Positions 34,370-45,952 of a stretch of DNA of 64,000 bases are shown piece after piece. This DNA comes from Ceratopteris richardii. Taxonomy: Eukaryota > Streptophyta > Polypodiopsida > Polypodiales > Pteridaceae. The notes beneath the pieces were generated by a model. It did not search any database and was not told the DNA's origin. It saw only the letters and a list, made by a program, of their open reading frames with translations. The DNA is taken from NCBI GenBank assembly GCA_020310875.1, contig CM035430.1, forward strand, positions 103,393,431 through 103,457,430, read 5' to 3'. The position numbers were made by a program, and so were the translations under genes. How positions within the stretch are numbered: the first letter of the stretch is position 1; every line of letters starts with the position of its first letter.

Positions 34370-35292
34370 TGTTGATATATTTTAGTAGCGATGTGTGTGA
34401 ACACACTAGGATTGTCGAGGCACTTTTTTCCCTCTTTAGGAGGTCCCCCCTTTGTATATGTGCATATAACCCTAATGGGTCACTTTGTAAGAAAATAATA
34501 GCACAGCGGAATAGACATGTAGACAGAGTTGAAAGAAAATGCAGACAAAGATAGACGCAGACTGAGAGATAGAGAACTCAAATTCTCAAATTGCCGAGTG
34601 TAATGCAGTTACAATGATGGTGTTGTCCACCCGTGCGCTCCCAATGTGGAGCTTAGATGGCGATCTAGACAAACTCTAGATGAAGGGCTTACTAGTGCGC
34701 AATGCTATGTAAAGCTCAACCTGGGCCATGCTTATATAGCTTTTACAAGGCAGTTTGGTATAGTAAATGTAGTCGGGAGATATAAAATAGTCAGTAAAAT
34801 ATACAATCCGACAATATCTACATGACTAGAAGTCCTACCATCTTGGCCCTATGGGCCAGGGGGCAAGCCCCCCTCTGCACTCCCCCCATTAAGGTTCTAC
34901 GGGGAAACTGCACGATGCCACAAGGCCTTTATTTTCACCTTAAGTGGCAACCTAATGGCTTGGAAGTTTATGCCCTACCTAACCTAATGGCTAGGCTCAC
35001 AAAGAACATCTACAACCATCAACAGTCACACATAGACCTCATCTAACTTGGAAGTTAGGGTTCCACAAATGTCCAGGCTCTCATAATGGCTTCTGCTCAT
35101 AATGGGGGCCTTACAACTTAGAGCACCATGGATCATTTGTAGTCACATGAGGGTGGAGTATTGAGCATATCTAACACACTTATCTTTGTACATTCTCTTG
35201 GTAATACATTCAGTATTGTGTGTTGTGGTCCAAGCTTTTTCTTCTTCTTCCTTGTTCTATTTGTGCACTTTCACAAACCTCAAACTCCAAGA
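34370..35292 (+). repeat. A1 3' LTR, split by solo LTR D
   Basis: 34370-34485 and 35182-about 35292 together make the LTR. It shares the A1 subfamily words CACACTAGGA, GCATATAACCC and CATTCTCTTGG with the 5' LTR. The insertion lies at CACTT, duplicated at 34481-34485 and 35177-35181. Confidence 0.87.
34486..35176 (-). mobile_element. Solo LTR D (691 bp) inside A1's 3' LTR
   Basis: It starts TGTAAGAAAA and ends ATCTAACA on the plus strand, with a perfect CACTT duplication on both sides. It contains a minus-strand TATA box (CTATATAAGC at 34740-34731), which suggests the LTR reads leftward, starting TGTTAGATATGC. There is no internal region, so it is a solo LTR left by recombination, or possibly a short terminal-repeat miniature. 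The parent family is not otherwise present in the window. Confidence 0.75.
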
Positions 35293-35638
35293 AGAAGGCT
35301 AAATTTTTTATTTGAGTTCTTGCACTAGCATATGTGAGATAAAATCATGAGAACTACAATCATCATGTAAATTATTAACAATTTTATTATTAACAGTACC
35401 TTGCATGCAAAGTAAAGAAAGAGTAGAAATTTTTGTTACCCAAAGTACTTAAATATTTTTCCAATGCTTTCTCTATCCAAATAGGAGGAAGTTCTTTGTG
35501 AATTGCCTCCATGTTATGCATTTGGGCTACAATAGGTTTTATATGGAGAGGTCGCAATCTACACTTTGGTTTGATATATCTAGGTTTACCATAATTCCAA
35601 TAGGTGATATGCAATTTCTTCTATTGAGCATCCACTGT

Positions 35639-35902
35639 TGAAGTTTGAAGGGTATGATGTTTGTTAGGTTGGGGAGATGAGACTATGGGTGTAGTGGAGA
35701 AATAAGCTTGATGAAAGGTTGTCGTTACATAGTCGTTGGAAACAAATTGACTTGTTAATCGGTTGAAAAGAAATTGAAGTTTGAAGGGTATGATGTTTGT
35801 TAGGTTGGGGAGATGAGACTATGGGTGTAGTGGAGAAATAAGCTTGATGAAAGCTTGTTGTTACATAGTTGTTGGAAACAAATTGACTTGTTAATCGGTT
35901 GA
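35639..35902 (+). repeat. Tandem duplication in E, unit about 136 bp
   Basis: A block starting TGAAGTTTGAAGGGTATGAT at 35639 recurs at 35775 with only a few differences over about 127 bp. It lies in the gag remnant and is probably a recent local duplication. Confidence 0.9.
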
Positions 35903-36734
35903 CTCCTTCTCTGCATCATGAGGAAAAGAAATAGATTTGTGAAGTGTTGTAGGTCAGAATGTATGAAGCTTAGCTTCGATCCCCACATCCAAAACACCTT
36001 TGTACTTCCTCTATAGGGTGTCTTCATGAATATCCTCAAGCATGTGAACAAGTAGAAGACTTTGCCAAATTCAATCAGTGCAAGTAGCAACAATATCACC
36101 CTCCTTCCATGTGAAAGTGTTCCACAAATGATGAGTGTGTAGATGGAACTGAGGGGGAAGAAAATATTCCTTAACCTTCTCTTGAAAGGCCTTCCATGTC
36201 TTGGGACGATCTACACTCTATCATAAACATTCCACCAGAGTTGGGCTTTTCCTCCTAAATAATTACTAGCAAACTTCATTTTATCATTTTCAGAGTATGA
36301 TTTATCTGAATAGAAATCATCAAACTAGGATAACCATGATAAAACAAGTTGACCATCCTTACGACCATCAAACCATGAGAATTGGAAATTCTTTATGCCA
36401 ATATTGGAATGTGTGCCATCAACTTGAGTGGTAGTAATGGCCTTCAATACCCGTACAAGGTTGTCCTCCTTGGAATGTATCTTTTGAAGTAATTCATGTT
36501 CTCGGATCTCATTTTGGGTGCCTTGGATTTTGTGTCATGGAAGCTTCAATTGTTGTTCGAGTGGTAACTAGAGTAGACGTGATTCACCAAAATCCTCCAT
36601 GGTATGCATAGGGTCCATGGGTGTGTAGAAGAAGAAACCCCCTTGCTAAATATATGAAAAGAATTTCAAGAATTCTTGAATTAAAATGGAAAAGGGAAGG
36701 GCGGTTCATGGGAATTAAAAACTTAAGAGAGATG

Positions 36735-36815
36735 AAAGTTATGTTAAATATAAGTGCTAAAACACTTGGACTTGTGAATGTGAGGTTGTGGTTTCAAATC
36801 CCTTTATTGTTAAAC
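36735..36815 (+). repeat. tRNA-like SINE head (candidate)
   Basis: A B-box-like GGTTTCAAATCCC near 36790 is preceded by GTGCTAAAACACTTGGACTTGTGAATGTGAGG in the layout of a tRNA-derived SINE. The A box is degenerate and the 3' end is not defined. Confidence 0.35.
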
Positions 36816-37009
36816 GAGAGATTCCTTATTACCACTCCTTAATTAAAGAGTGTTCGTGCATAGCCAATGGCCAAGAAAGACATGGTTGCCAAGGAAGCGA
36901 AAGATGCAAAATTTATGTCATAGTTCTGTGCCTTAATGGATGTCTTAGTCAACATCTTGGAGTAAATGAAGGTGTAAAATGTAGGCATAAACTATATGTT
37001 CAAGTCTAG

Positions 37010-37140
37010 GATCTGGAACCAAAAAAGAAATAAAAACCAAAACAAGAACTGAAATAGGAATTGGAACTAGAAACAAAAATGAAAACTAGAACTAAAACCA
37101 GAACATGAAATAGAAACAAGAATAGGAATCGGAATCATAA
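37010..37140 (+). repeat. Purine-rich short-unit tandem repeat
   Basis: Irregular six-base units of the type GGAACC/GAAACC/AGAACT are repeated for about 130 bp. Lies between E's primer site and gag. No coding signal. Confidence 0.75.
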
Positions 37141-37739
37141 TCGAAAAGGGATCAATATCAAATGTCAAAACACCTCTGTTATGTGCATAGGCTCTAATAC
37201 CACTTTTGAAGGATCTTACATGCACATGTACATAAAGAATATATGAAATCTGAAAACACATAGAAATAGAGATGCACAATAGATGAGATAATACATAGTA
37301 CTGGGTGCAATCTCCCCCCACACACTCTGTTGTATGTGTCTCCAGAGTGTGTGTATTTATAGTTTTTTATTATGTCCAAATATAGAGTTACAATGAGGAT
37401 GGTGCTTTGAAAAGCAGGCATGTGAGTGAAAATTTTCTCACTTTTATGGTGAGCCTTAGCTTTTATTTACAAAAGTCATGTTCTACAATGATCCTTATCT
37501 CAACCACTATTTTTATGAATTTCTAGGAGAAACCCTCTAGGTGGGTCTTTTATTTACAAAATATATGGAAAATATAATGTCTCTTAGTTGTGTCCAAATA
37601 CATTCGATTCAATTCAGGCCCATACACACCCTTATGGACCTTTGACTACTATATCAAAACATAAAGCACATTAAAATCTCAATAAAATAAACTCAATATT
37701 CAACATTCCATAAGTGATAATAATAACCTAACTCAACAT

Positions 37740-37936
37740 CCACAAATGTAGCTTGGATGTATTTCACTATCTAAGGAAACTAAGCATGTGGCTCCTCCTT
37801 ATGAGATTCTATTAATCTATCGTAGTCTTTGGCTACTTGTAAACTTGGGATTATGAAGTTTATGGGAAGGATATCATTTTTTCCATACACGAGGTTGAAT
37901 GGGGAGGTACCAAGAGTAGTTTTGTAGGCCACTAAG
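37740..37936 (-). mobile_element. Ty3/gypsy integrase fragment G
   Basis: The minus strand reads YKTTLGTSPFNLVYGKND and LPINFIIPSLQVA, the conserved C-terminal half of the Ty3 integrase core. It is cut on its left (5') side by copia A3 and on its other side meets the presumed LTR of E, so it is an older copy into which both inserted. A remnant only. Confidence 0.75.
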
Positions 37937-38161
37937 TGTTGATATATTTAGGTAGTGATGTGTGTGAACACTCTAGGACCATCGGGCACTTTTTTCCCTC
38001 TTTAGGAGGTTCCCCCCCCTTGTATATACGCCTATTGCCCTAATGGGCTACTTATCTTTGTACATTCTAGTGGTGATACATTAAGTATTGTGTGTTGTGC
38101 TCCAAGCTTCTTCTTCTTCCTTGTGTTGTTCGCGTGCTTCCGCAGACATCTAACTCCAACA
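37937..38161 (+). repeat. A3 5' LTR
   Basis: 225 bp, TGTTGATATATTTAGGTAGTG to CTAACTCCAACA. It belongs to the same LTR subfamily as A2 (CACTCTAGGA, CATTCTAGTGG). Confidence 0.9.
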
Positions 38162-41100
38162 ATTGGTATTAGAGCAGGTCGCCACTTCATCTAGGGCATC
38201 GTTGACACCTCTATAGTTGCAGTCTCAAAATCGCACGAATTTTGGTGAGCATACTTAGCATGTTTTGGCTTCTGAATGCACTATCACAGTGCTTGTGCAG
38301 TCTATTTCGTCTTTTTGTGCCAAAGGTATATACCAGTTTTGGTTCGCTAGTATAAGCATCTCAAAGTCTGCTACAAGTTTGGTGGAATTCATCTGGGCAG
38401 TTCTGTTCAACTTTTTGAGGTACAATCAATTTTGTACATCAAGGTATTTTAGTCACTCGCCATGGATGAAAGCAGTGATGTATTTCGTATGTTGGCTGTT
38501 GAGGATAAGTTGGATGGTACCAACTACCCATTGTGGGCTTATATGATGCAACGTGTATTGGTTGCAAAAGTACTATGGAACATTATGCAGGGTGTTGAAA
38601 AATGTCCTATCACACTTGCAACTGTGACAACTATAGGTACTGAAGCTGATGCAGATGGTGTTGAAGATGATGATATTCTGCATATTTCTATTCGTGTTGT
38701 GGTTTCTGCTACACCTACTACAAAGCAAATTTGTTAGGATGGCAGACGTGCCCAGGCACATGCATTGATAGCTTTGTCTGTCAAACGTGCCATTATTCCT
38801 CACATTCGCTCTTGCATAACAGCTAAGGATGCTTGTGATACACTTACCACATTGTATCAAGCTAGGAATGAGCCTCGTGTTGCTTACCTCCGAAAACAGT
38901 TGTCGAGTGAGCACATGAATGAAGATGATTCTATGGACAGTTTTCTAAGAAAGATCAAAGACTTGAAGGAACATTTGATTTCTATTGATGAGGTTATACC
39001 AGATAGCTCACTTGTGCAGACCGTTTTGAATGGTCTTCCTTATTCATATCAGAGTTTTGCTTTGGTTGATGACAAAAAGCAATCCAAATGCCTTGTCATT
39101 TGATGATTTAGTCTCTGTTCTGTTGCAAGAAGTTCAGTCTAGGCAGAACAGGTCCATTATGCATGTTGTAGATCAAGCTTTCCTGGCTAGTTAGAAGGGC
39201 AAAGGAAAATGGAGCTCTTCAACTAGTAAGCAAAAATCTGCTAATTCTGCACAATCAAAGAGGGAAGACAAAGATGAAAAGAAATCAGAAAAGCAGAAAT
39301 TGTTTTGCAAGTATTGTAAAGGAAATGATCATATCATAAAGAATTGTCCAAAATTGGCTGCTAAAGAGGCAAAGAAGAAAGAGGCTAGAATGGTTGTTGT
39401 AGAGGCCTCTACACCAAAAATAGAGTCTGCTAATCTTTTGCAGGAAGAAGAATGGGCATTTACTATTGTTTACACTTTTGACCCATCTTCTCATGAGCAG
39501 TGCATGTCTGCAGTAGACTCACATGTTTGGTACTTTGACAATGGGGCGACCAAACATATGACCTGACAGTGTAGTTTCTTCTCTTCACTCGAGCCTGCCC
39601 TTATAGGGAATACTGTTACATGCACCAACAACTCCTCTTATCCTGTTATGGGAGTTGGTAAGATCATTTTGACTACTGTTGATGGTAGTTCTTTCACTTT
39701 GTCAGATGCTTTGTTTGTGCGAGGGATCAAGAAAAATCTATTATCAGTTTCTGCATTAGCCAAGATTGGCTTGGTTGTGAAATTTGTTGATGACAGATGT
39801 ACAATTCATGATCTGTCAAATGGCGACATGATTATTGCTTCTGGCATTTTATGTCATGGGCTGTATAAGCTCATATACTACGAAAGATCTATAAATGATT
39901 CAGCATGTGTAGTACATGACTCTCAGGCTATGTTAGATGCAAAGCTTTGGCATGCATGCTTTGGTCATCTGAATTTTGCTAGTTTGCTATGCCTGCAGAA
40001 ATCTGAAATGGTGTCCTCTTTGCCCTAACTTGAGGCACCCGGAAAACATGTTTGTGAAGGCTGTATTTTGGGCAAAATGCAGCATTCCTCCTTTCCAAAA
40101 GATGGTTCAGTTCATGCTACTTAGAAATTGCAACTTGTACATAGTGATGTCTGTGGTCCTATGCAGGCACCTTCTTTTGGAAATTATCTTTACTTCATGA
40201 CTTTCATCGATGATTTTTCCAGGCATGCATGGGTATATCCATTGAAGGCAAAGTCCGAAGTGTTCATGTGCTTCAAACAGTTTTTTGTTTTGGCTGAAAA
40301 TATGTTAGCATGTAAAATGGGCACCCTTCGTTTTGATCGATGGGGGGAATATATGTCTTCTGATTTTAATGCATTTCTGGCTGAACGTGGGATAAAACAC
40401 CAGTGTATAGTGCCGTATACACCTCAATAGAATGGAGTTGCTAAACGAAAGAATAGGTCACTCATGGAGATGGCAAGGTGTATGGTCAAGAGTCAGGCTT
40501 TACCACATAGTTTCTAGCTTGAGGCTGTCATATGTGCAACATATGTACTTAACAGGTGTCCCTCTAATGAGGCTTGGCATGATGGCAAGCCATATGTTGC
40601 TCATTTGAGTATTTTTGGTTGTTTGGCATATGCATTAGTGCCTGAACCACATCATAGAAAATTGGATGATAAAGCAGTAAAATGTATTTTTGTTGGGTAC
40701 ATTTCTGAAATTAAAGGGTATCATCTGTATCATCCACAGACTAAACACATTTTGGTTAGCCGTGATGTTGTTTTTGTGGAAGATGCTATTCAACCATTGC
40801 TTTCATGTACTAAGGAGACATCTGTTAGCTCCAAAGACATGTATGATACTTTGCTACCTCTTTTTACAGGTGGACAGTCTAGTGCTGGTCCTAATGAGGC
40901 AACTTCTCACCCTTTGCAGGTTTCATGTGATGATGCAAATCATCCCATTTCTGATGCAAATTTACACGATGCACTTGTTGATGAGAGAGCTGATATTGAG
41001 GAGGCAAAAACTATGCCAAAATGGCTAGTGTAGACTTTGCATGACAGCAAATTAGATGCACCTCTATCATATCGTACTTGATTAGGCTCTCATAGTGCCT

Positions 41101-42457
41101 CTTTTGCATCAGATTGCTATGCTATGGCCGCATCTAGTCTCTGTGATGAGAATGAGCCTGTTTCATTTGACGAAGCACAAAATTCAAAAAATTGGATGGC
41201 TGCTATGCAATATGAATATGATGCTATAATGAAGAACGGTACTTGGTCTTTATGTGATTTGCCTCTTGGCAAGAAGGCCATTGGCACTAAGTGGGTTTAC
41301 AAGCTAAAGCACAAGCCTGATGGAACAGTTAACAGGTATAAGGCTATGCTTGTTGCAAAGGGTTATGCACAGGAAAGAGGCATTGATTTTGATGAGACCT
41401 TTACACCTACATGCTATATGACTTCTATTCGGAGCATCTGTGCACTTGCAGCCCATCATGGTTGGAATGTACATTAGTTGGAAATTAAAACTACATTTCT
41501 GAATGGTGACTTGCATGAAGAAGTGTATGTTTTTCAGCTCCGTGGCTTTGTGTAGAAAGGGCATGAAAACAAGGTGTGCAGGTTAAAGAAGGCATTATAT
41601 GGTTTAAAGCAAGCACCATGTGCTTGGTATGAGAAGATACATGCCTATCTGATTGCACATGGTTTTGAGAACAGTTCAACTGAGAGCACCTTATATGTTA
41701 AGCGTGCTAATGATGTGCTTCTGATCATTGTTTTCTATGTTGATGACATGTTGCTCACTGGTCCTATTGAGAAACATATTGCTGATTTTAAGGCTGATTT
41801 GCATGCCTCATTTGAGATGTCTGATTTTGGGGCATTTGCATCACTATTTGGGCATTTAGTTTATGCAAGTTGATAATGGAATGGCTTTGTCTCAAACAAA
41901 AAATATTGACACATTATTGTAGTGTTTTGGCCTTGAAGACTGTAAGCCTATTGCCACTCCTATGGATACAGGTTTAGAATTGAGTCTTCATGATGCTCTA
42001 GATGCATTTGATGATGTCCTCTATCAACAAGTTGTTGGATGCCTGATTTACTTATGCATTACTCGGCCAAATATTCAGTTTGCTGTCTCACAGATGAGCA
42101 GGTTTATGCATTGCTCAGGTGTCAAGCATTGGTAGGAGGTTAAGTGCATCTTTTGCTACTTGACTGGAACTCAGCTACTTAGGTTGTTTTATCCCAAGGG
42201 GGGATCACTACCGCCAGATTTGCATGCTTTTTCTGACTCAGAGTGGGCTGGTTGCTATGGCACTCGTGTGTCCAGTAGTGGCTTTTCCTTCATGCTTGGT
42301 AGTTCATGTATATCTTGGTTGAGCAAGAAGCAGCCTACTGTGATCACTTCCAGTTGTGAGGCTGAGTATAGGGAAGCTTTCATAGCAACTGTTGAGTGTG
42401 TGTGGCTCAGATGCCTTATGGTTGATTTGGGTGTTGGTCAGTCTTTTGCCACCAAAA
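37937..42457 (+). mobile_element. Ty1/copia element A3, broken, no 3' LTR
   Basis: 5' LTR 37937-38161, primer site TGGTATTAGAGC at 38164-38175 (one base from the A2 site), gag from 38462 (MDESSDVFRMLAVEDKLDG), CCHC knuckle FCKYCKGNDHIIKNC near 39303, protease region about 39480-39900, integrase about 39950-40760, RT about 41124-41870 with FYVDDMLLTG, RNase H region to about 42450. It resembles A2 throughout. The copy stops inside the RNase H region and abuts a gypsy fragment. About ten breaks. Confidence 0.87.
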
Positions 42458-42474
42458 TTCAACACAAATCCATC

Positions 42475-42900
42475 TCCATATACCTACACTACAAAAAATA
42501 GTTGATAAATGCAGACAATAATGAGTATGTCTCAACACAGAGAAATGTGTTTTCATGGTAAGACAAGGAAAATACTTGGGGCACATTATATCCAAAATGG
42601 AATTTCTATGGATGATAAGATTAGAGTTTATTTTGGATCTCCCAAAGCCGAATAAAAACTAAAGAAGTACATGTCTTCATGCATCACTATGGGTATTATC
42701 GTCGATTCATACACATGTCTACAATTGTAGTTAAACCCTTATATGGCTTGTCAACTAATTTTGAATGGATTGAGGAATGTGATAAGGCCTTAAAGGAACC
42801 AAAAAGAAGATTGAACATTGTCTCAATCTATCATAAACTAAAGTTATGACATGATAATCTTATTGGTTCAAATAGATCTAAAATTGTACATCATATGGTC
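42475..42900 (+). mobile_element. Ty3/gypsy RT-RNase H fragment F
   Basis: The plus strand gives HYGYYRRFIHMSTIVVKPLY and LSTNFEWIEECDKALKE. The homologous stretch in element H is GYYRCFIHMYANIAKPLY at about 56250-56300, so F is probably an older member of the H lineage. It abuts A3 with no LTR between them. Broken. Confidence 0.75.
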
Positions 42901-42967
42901 AGTCTATTGTTACCTCAAAGTCTTGAGATTAGGGTTACATATAGGTTCATGTGCTCTCTAAAATAAG

Positions 42968-43045
42968 CAAGAATTTTGGTTTAGTGGTTAAGTCAAATGG
43001 ATGAGAAGGAGGACTTGAATTCAAGTCCTAGGATATTTTTGGGGA
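42968..43045 (+). repeat. tRNA-like SINE head (candidate)
   Basis: A-box TGGTTTAGTGG at 42977-42987 fits the polymerase III consensus. B-box-like GAATTCAAGTCC at about 43017-43028 lies at tRNA-like spacing, inside the short stem GGACTTGAATTCAAGTCC. The 3' body is undefined. It does not fold as a complete tRNA, so I do not call a tRNA gene. Confidence 0.5.
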
Positions 43046-43444
43046 TATTTTTTTGCCCAAAGAACTCTAGATCCTTCTAGAAGCATCCACTTAAGTTAAC
43101 TCTAGTTAGTCGAGACACTTGGAGCACATGTAATTACATGGCCAACACTTGGATGGATAGTATCAATCTTGCAGAGAGGGAAGTCCTTGGAGAGTGATAT
43201 ATATAGAGGCATAAGGTTGGGAGGAGATTTATCTCTCTATCAAGTGATGGTCCTAATGCCCTAGTTCTTAGCGTTGGTACCAAAGCTTAGCCAAGCTTTC
43301 ATAGAGACCTCCCATGTGCTTTTCATCTCCATGTGATCTTGAATTCAAGCTTTTCACATGTATTTTCTTCATTTTGAGAAGACTTGGCATGTGTAATCTA
43401 TAGTAGCAAAAGGATAATGTTCCTTCTTCAAGTGACTCACACAT

Positions 43445-43830
43445 TGCCAGCCAAGAATTGAACTCATGCCATCAGGAGCAAGGGATGCTGAGCTATCTAA
43501 ATGTCGGGGTACACGCATCATTGTAAAAGCTTTCTTTAGCCTCTCCTTATTCGAAGTTCGGAACTTGTAACAAAAGAATTTGAAGGCACTAAAGTTGCTA
43601 CATAGAATGGGATTTAAACCCATGATATCACAAGTCAAAGAGATTCTAAGATAACTAAAAATTTTGCTCCATGATGGTAATTGTCATACTCTAGATGCTT
43701 TGATTGCTCTTCTATGGTTGTTGCAAAATGCTTAAGAAGAAATGGAAGCAAAAAGAAGATAATCATGCTAAAAGCAGGTCTTGAAGCCATGCCCTTCCAA
43801 TGAGAGCCATTGATGCTATTCATACAGCCT
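43445..43830 (-). repeat. Three tRNA-like modules in tandem (candidate multimeric SINE)
   Basis: On the minus strand, three modules each have an A-box-like start and a B-box-like TTCAA/TTTAA word about 35-40 nt later: ATAGCTCAGCATCCC with GAGTTCAATTCTTGG (43499-43451), TTATCTTAGAATC with GGGTTTAAATCCC (about 43655-43608), and TAGCATCAATGGC with GGCTTCAAGACC (about 43818-43777). Spacing between modules is about 160 bp. The modules are diverged. No complete tRNA fold. Confidence 0.45.
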
Positions 43831-45150
43831 ACGGACTCTCCTTTTTGGTTCCTTTTGAGTATAATGAAGGCTCATGATGCCTAACCCGGGTGGAGAGCTC
43901 TCTCAAGGCACCCACATATGGAGATAAGAAAAGAAGACTAGTTTTTCTCTTGTTATCTCCAACTCAATCACTCCAAGATATAGGACTTTTTATCCTTCTC
44001 TTCAATCATAATCTCTTGCATGGTTTAAAAGCATTCCATTACCCACACACATGAAAAAGAAAATCATGAGGAGATTCACTTGAATAAAAGGATTCATCAT
44101 CAATTGCTTGGAGAAGGCACAACTTGGGAGCATCACAAGTGAGGGTCATGAGCAAGAGGGAGTGTGATGACTCTTCTGAAGGCAAAGAAAGGACATATCT
44201 CATGGAAGAACTAAGTATTTTCAAATTTTAAGCTTGATTTCAATGCTTGTTTTCCATAGATTCATTATTTCCACATAGAATCATCAATCAAGGAGGGCAT
44301 GGGACTTCAATGTTGTTTAGATAGATTTTGAGAAGTTAATGAAAGATAAATTCAAATGGGAAAGCATATATGTATTGAAATAACATCAAGTACTTGCATG
44401 CATTTATAGTATATACATAGTCTCTTTCACTTCATACATGGAAACAAAGGGTATATGTGCACTCCTCTTTCGAGGAGTAATTTTTATACAAAATTTAAAT
44501 ACAACGATGTCTTTTATACACATCACAAGCTTCATTTTTGCTACTAAACATTTGTTATGCACTTAATCATGTACATTTGCAGGTTAACTTGTCAAAAAGG
44601 GAAGCATATGTAGTATGTTTTTGCATAAAAGTAGGTGCATGAAGTGCATGCATGTAAAGCATACCTAAATCAAAGGAATGCTTGAATCAATTTGAGCATG
44701 CATGCACATGCATTTGCATGAATGAAAGTAACTTTGATTTGCTAAGCATATGAAAGTAAATAGTGAAGGTATCATTCTAGTACTTGGCTTACTTTTTAAA
44801 GTTCAAGCATGAGATTTGGGAAGGTGTGGAGCTAGATAGTTGCAAAGTCATGCTAGATAAAAATTTGCAACTCAAGTATCTAGAAGATTCCTCCCCAACG
44901 AGATACTTAGGTATCAAGAACTTAATGTAAAGTTCACATTAAGTAATGACAATGTATTGCTTATTGAAAATTAACAAAAAAAGATAGAAAATAACTTAGG
45001 AATTTAGTTCCAAATCCATTTTGTACAAGCCAAGGAGTCCTCAATCTTGGGGATATTACAAGTACCCACGTATCAATTTTCATAATTTTTAGACTCCATT
45101 TGAGCCTTCAAATAAGCCCTGGAACCTAATTTTTAACTAAGCTAGACACT
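43831..45150. other. Unrecognised AT-rich stretch
   Basis: About 1.3 kb with no coding, repeat or RNA signal I can support. Palindrome-like GCATGCATGCACATGCATTTGCATG words cluster at about 44640-44720. It may include the left end of element H's LTR, whose start I could not place. Confidence 0.4.
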
Positions 45151-45457
45151 AGATCTGGATAGGGCCAAAGCTAGTAAAAAACTATAAAAAGAGCTAGAGA
45201 GATCATTTTTTAGGTTAGATTGTTAGAGAATAGAGCTTTTGTAAAAGAGATCTTTGATAAACTCCATTGTTCCTCTCTTTGTTCTGGCCTTGTGTATGTG
45301 TGTGTGTATGTGTGTGCATGTTAGTGTGCTTCTCACTCACACACTTGTGCCTTCACTTGCTCTTGGTTGTCATAGCAGTTATCATGTCTCCACAGATTTA
45401 CATTTATGAGGTGGATCTCGTCATGTTGGTACTCACCATTGTGCTAGAGTGACACCA
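45150..45457 (+). repeat. Element H 5' LTR (right part; start not placed)
   Basis: A TATA box CTATAAAAAGAG (about 45181) lies about 270 bp upstream of a terminal CACCA at 45453-45457, followed four bases later by TGACGCTGTTGCTAGGGA (45462-45479). That word is a slightly decayed Ty3-type primer site; compare TGGCGCCGCTGCCGGGGA in element C. It includes a (TG)n tract at about 45294-45320. No second LTR is in the window, so the boundaries are approximate. Confidence 0.55.
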
Positions 45458-45582
45458 AATTTGACGCTGTTGCTAGGGAGCAAGATTCAAGGACGAGTGT
45501 GTGATGGTAAGATGCAGAGTTGTGATGTTGGAGTCGTAGGTAATCTCCTTACTTTTCATTATTTTTTCTTAATTTCTTCATT

Positions 45583-45603
45583 ATCATCATCATCATCATC
45601 ATG
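45583..45603 (+). repeat. (CAT)n microsatellite
   Basis: Seven ATC/CAT triplets in a row in the leader of element H. Confidence 0.9.
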
Positions 45604-45952
45604 ATCCCCATCTCCCACCTCCATCTCCATCCTCGCTGAACTTTTAGCATTTTGGTCATATCCCCTTCCCCACCTCATTTCCCTCATTGCAATTACAAGA
45701 GAGAGCGAGAGAGAGTTATTGTGCATTCTATTTTTGTTTGTTTTTGGGGATTTCTTATAGGTTTTATCTATCCCATCATCTCTAGTAGCTTTCATAGGTA
45801 CGAAAGACCTTTGCATAGGTCCCAAGACGAAGACCTCTATCTATTGTGATAAACAGAGAAAGTTTGTATTTCCTATTTTCATGCATGGCACGATAAATGG
45901 CACCACTAGAGCATTCCAAATCACTATAAACATCACAAAAATTTGCATTTTT

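Larger units (their letters stand above)
11899..35292 (+). mobile_element. Ty1/copia element A1, a broken copy split by three later insertions
   Basis: A1 is inserted in gypsy E. Its own pieces are the 5' LTR (11899-12129), gag to integrase (about 12426-15016), a short start of the RT region (20133-20278), RT to RNase H (32856-34310) and the 3' LTR (34370-about 35292). The intervening DNA is A2, B (with C inside) and solo LTR D. The pieces rejoin at homologous points when compared with siblings A2 and A3, which proves the nesting. LTRs start TGTTGATATATT. This copy's two LTRs share variants that A2 and A3 lack, so it belongs to a distinct, older subfamily. It has many breaks and is certainly inactive. 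Confidence 0.88.
35298..37735 (-). mobile_element. Ty3/gypsy element E, right part (gag, leader, 5' LTR)
   Basis: On the minus strand the gag region (about 36420-35390) shows the Ty3 gag words MKFASNYLGGKAQLWWN and SWFDGRKDGQLV, followed by a knuckle-like CWNCGKP-type motif near 35600. To the right are a leader, a primer-site complement close to GCTCTGATACCAC (about 37189-37202) and sequence starting TGAAGGATC that should be the 5' LTR (about 37205-37735, ending near CTCAACA). The end is approximate because no second LTR is available for comparison. Old and broken. Confidence 0.65.

Noticed and set aside
42968-43830. Functional tRNA genes
   Set aside because: A- and B-box-like words are present, but acceptor and anticodon stems do not pair into a full cloverleaf; SINE heads fit better.
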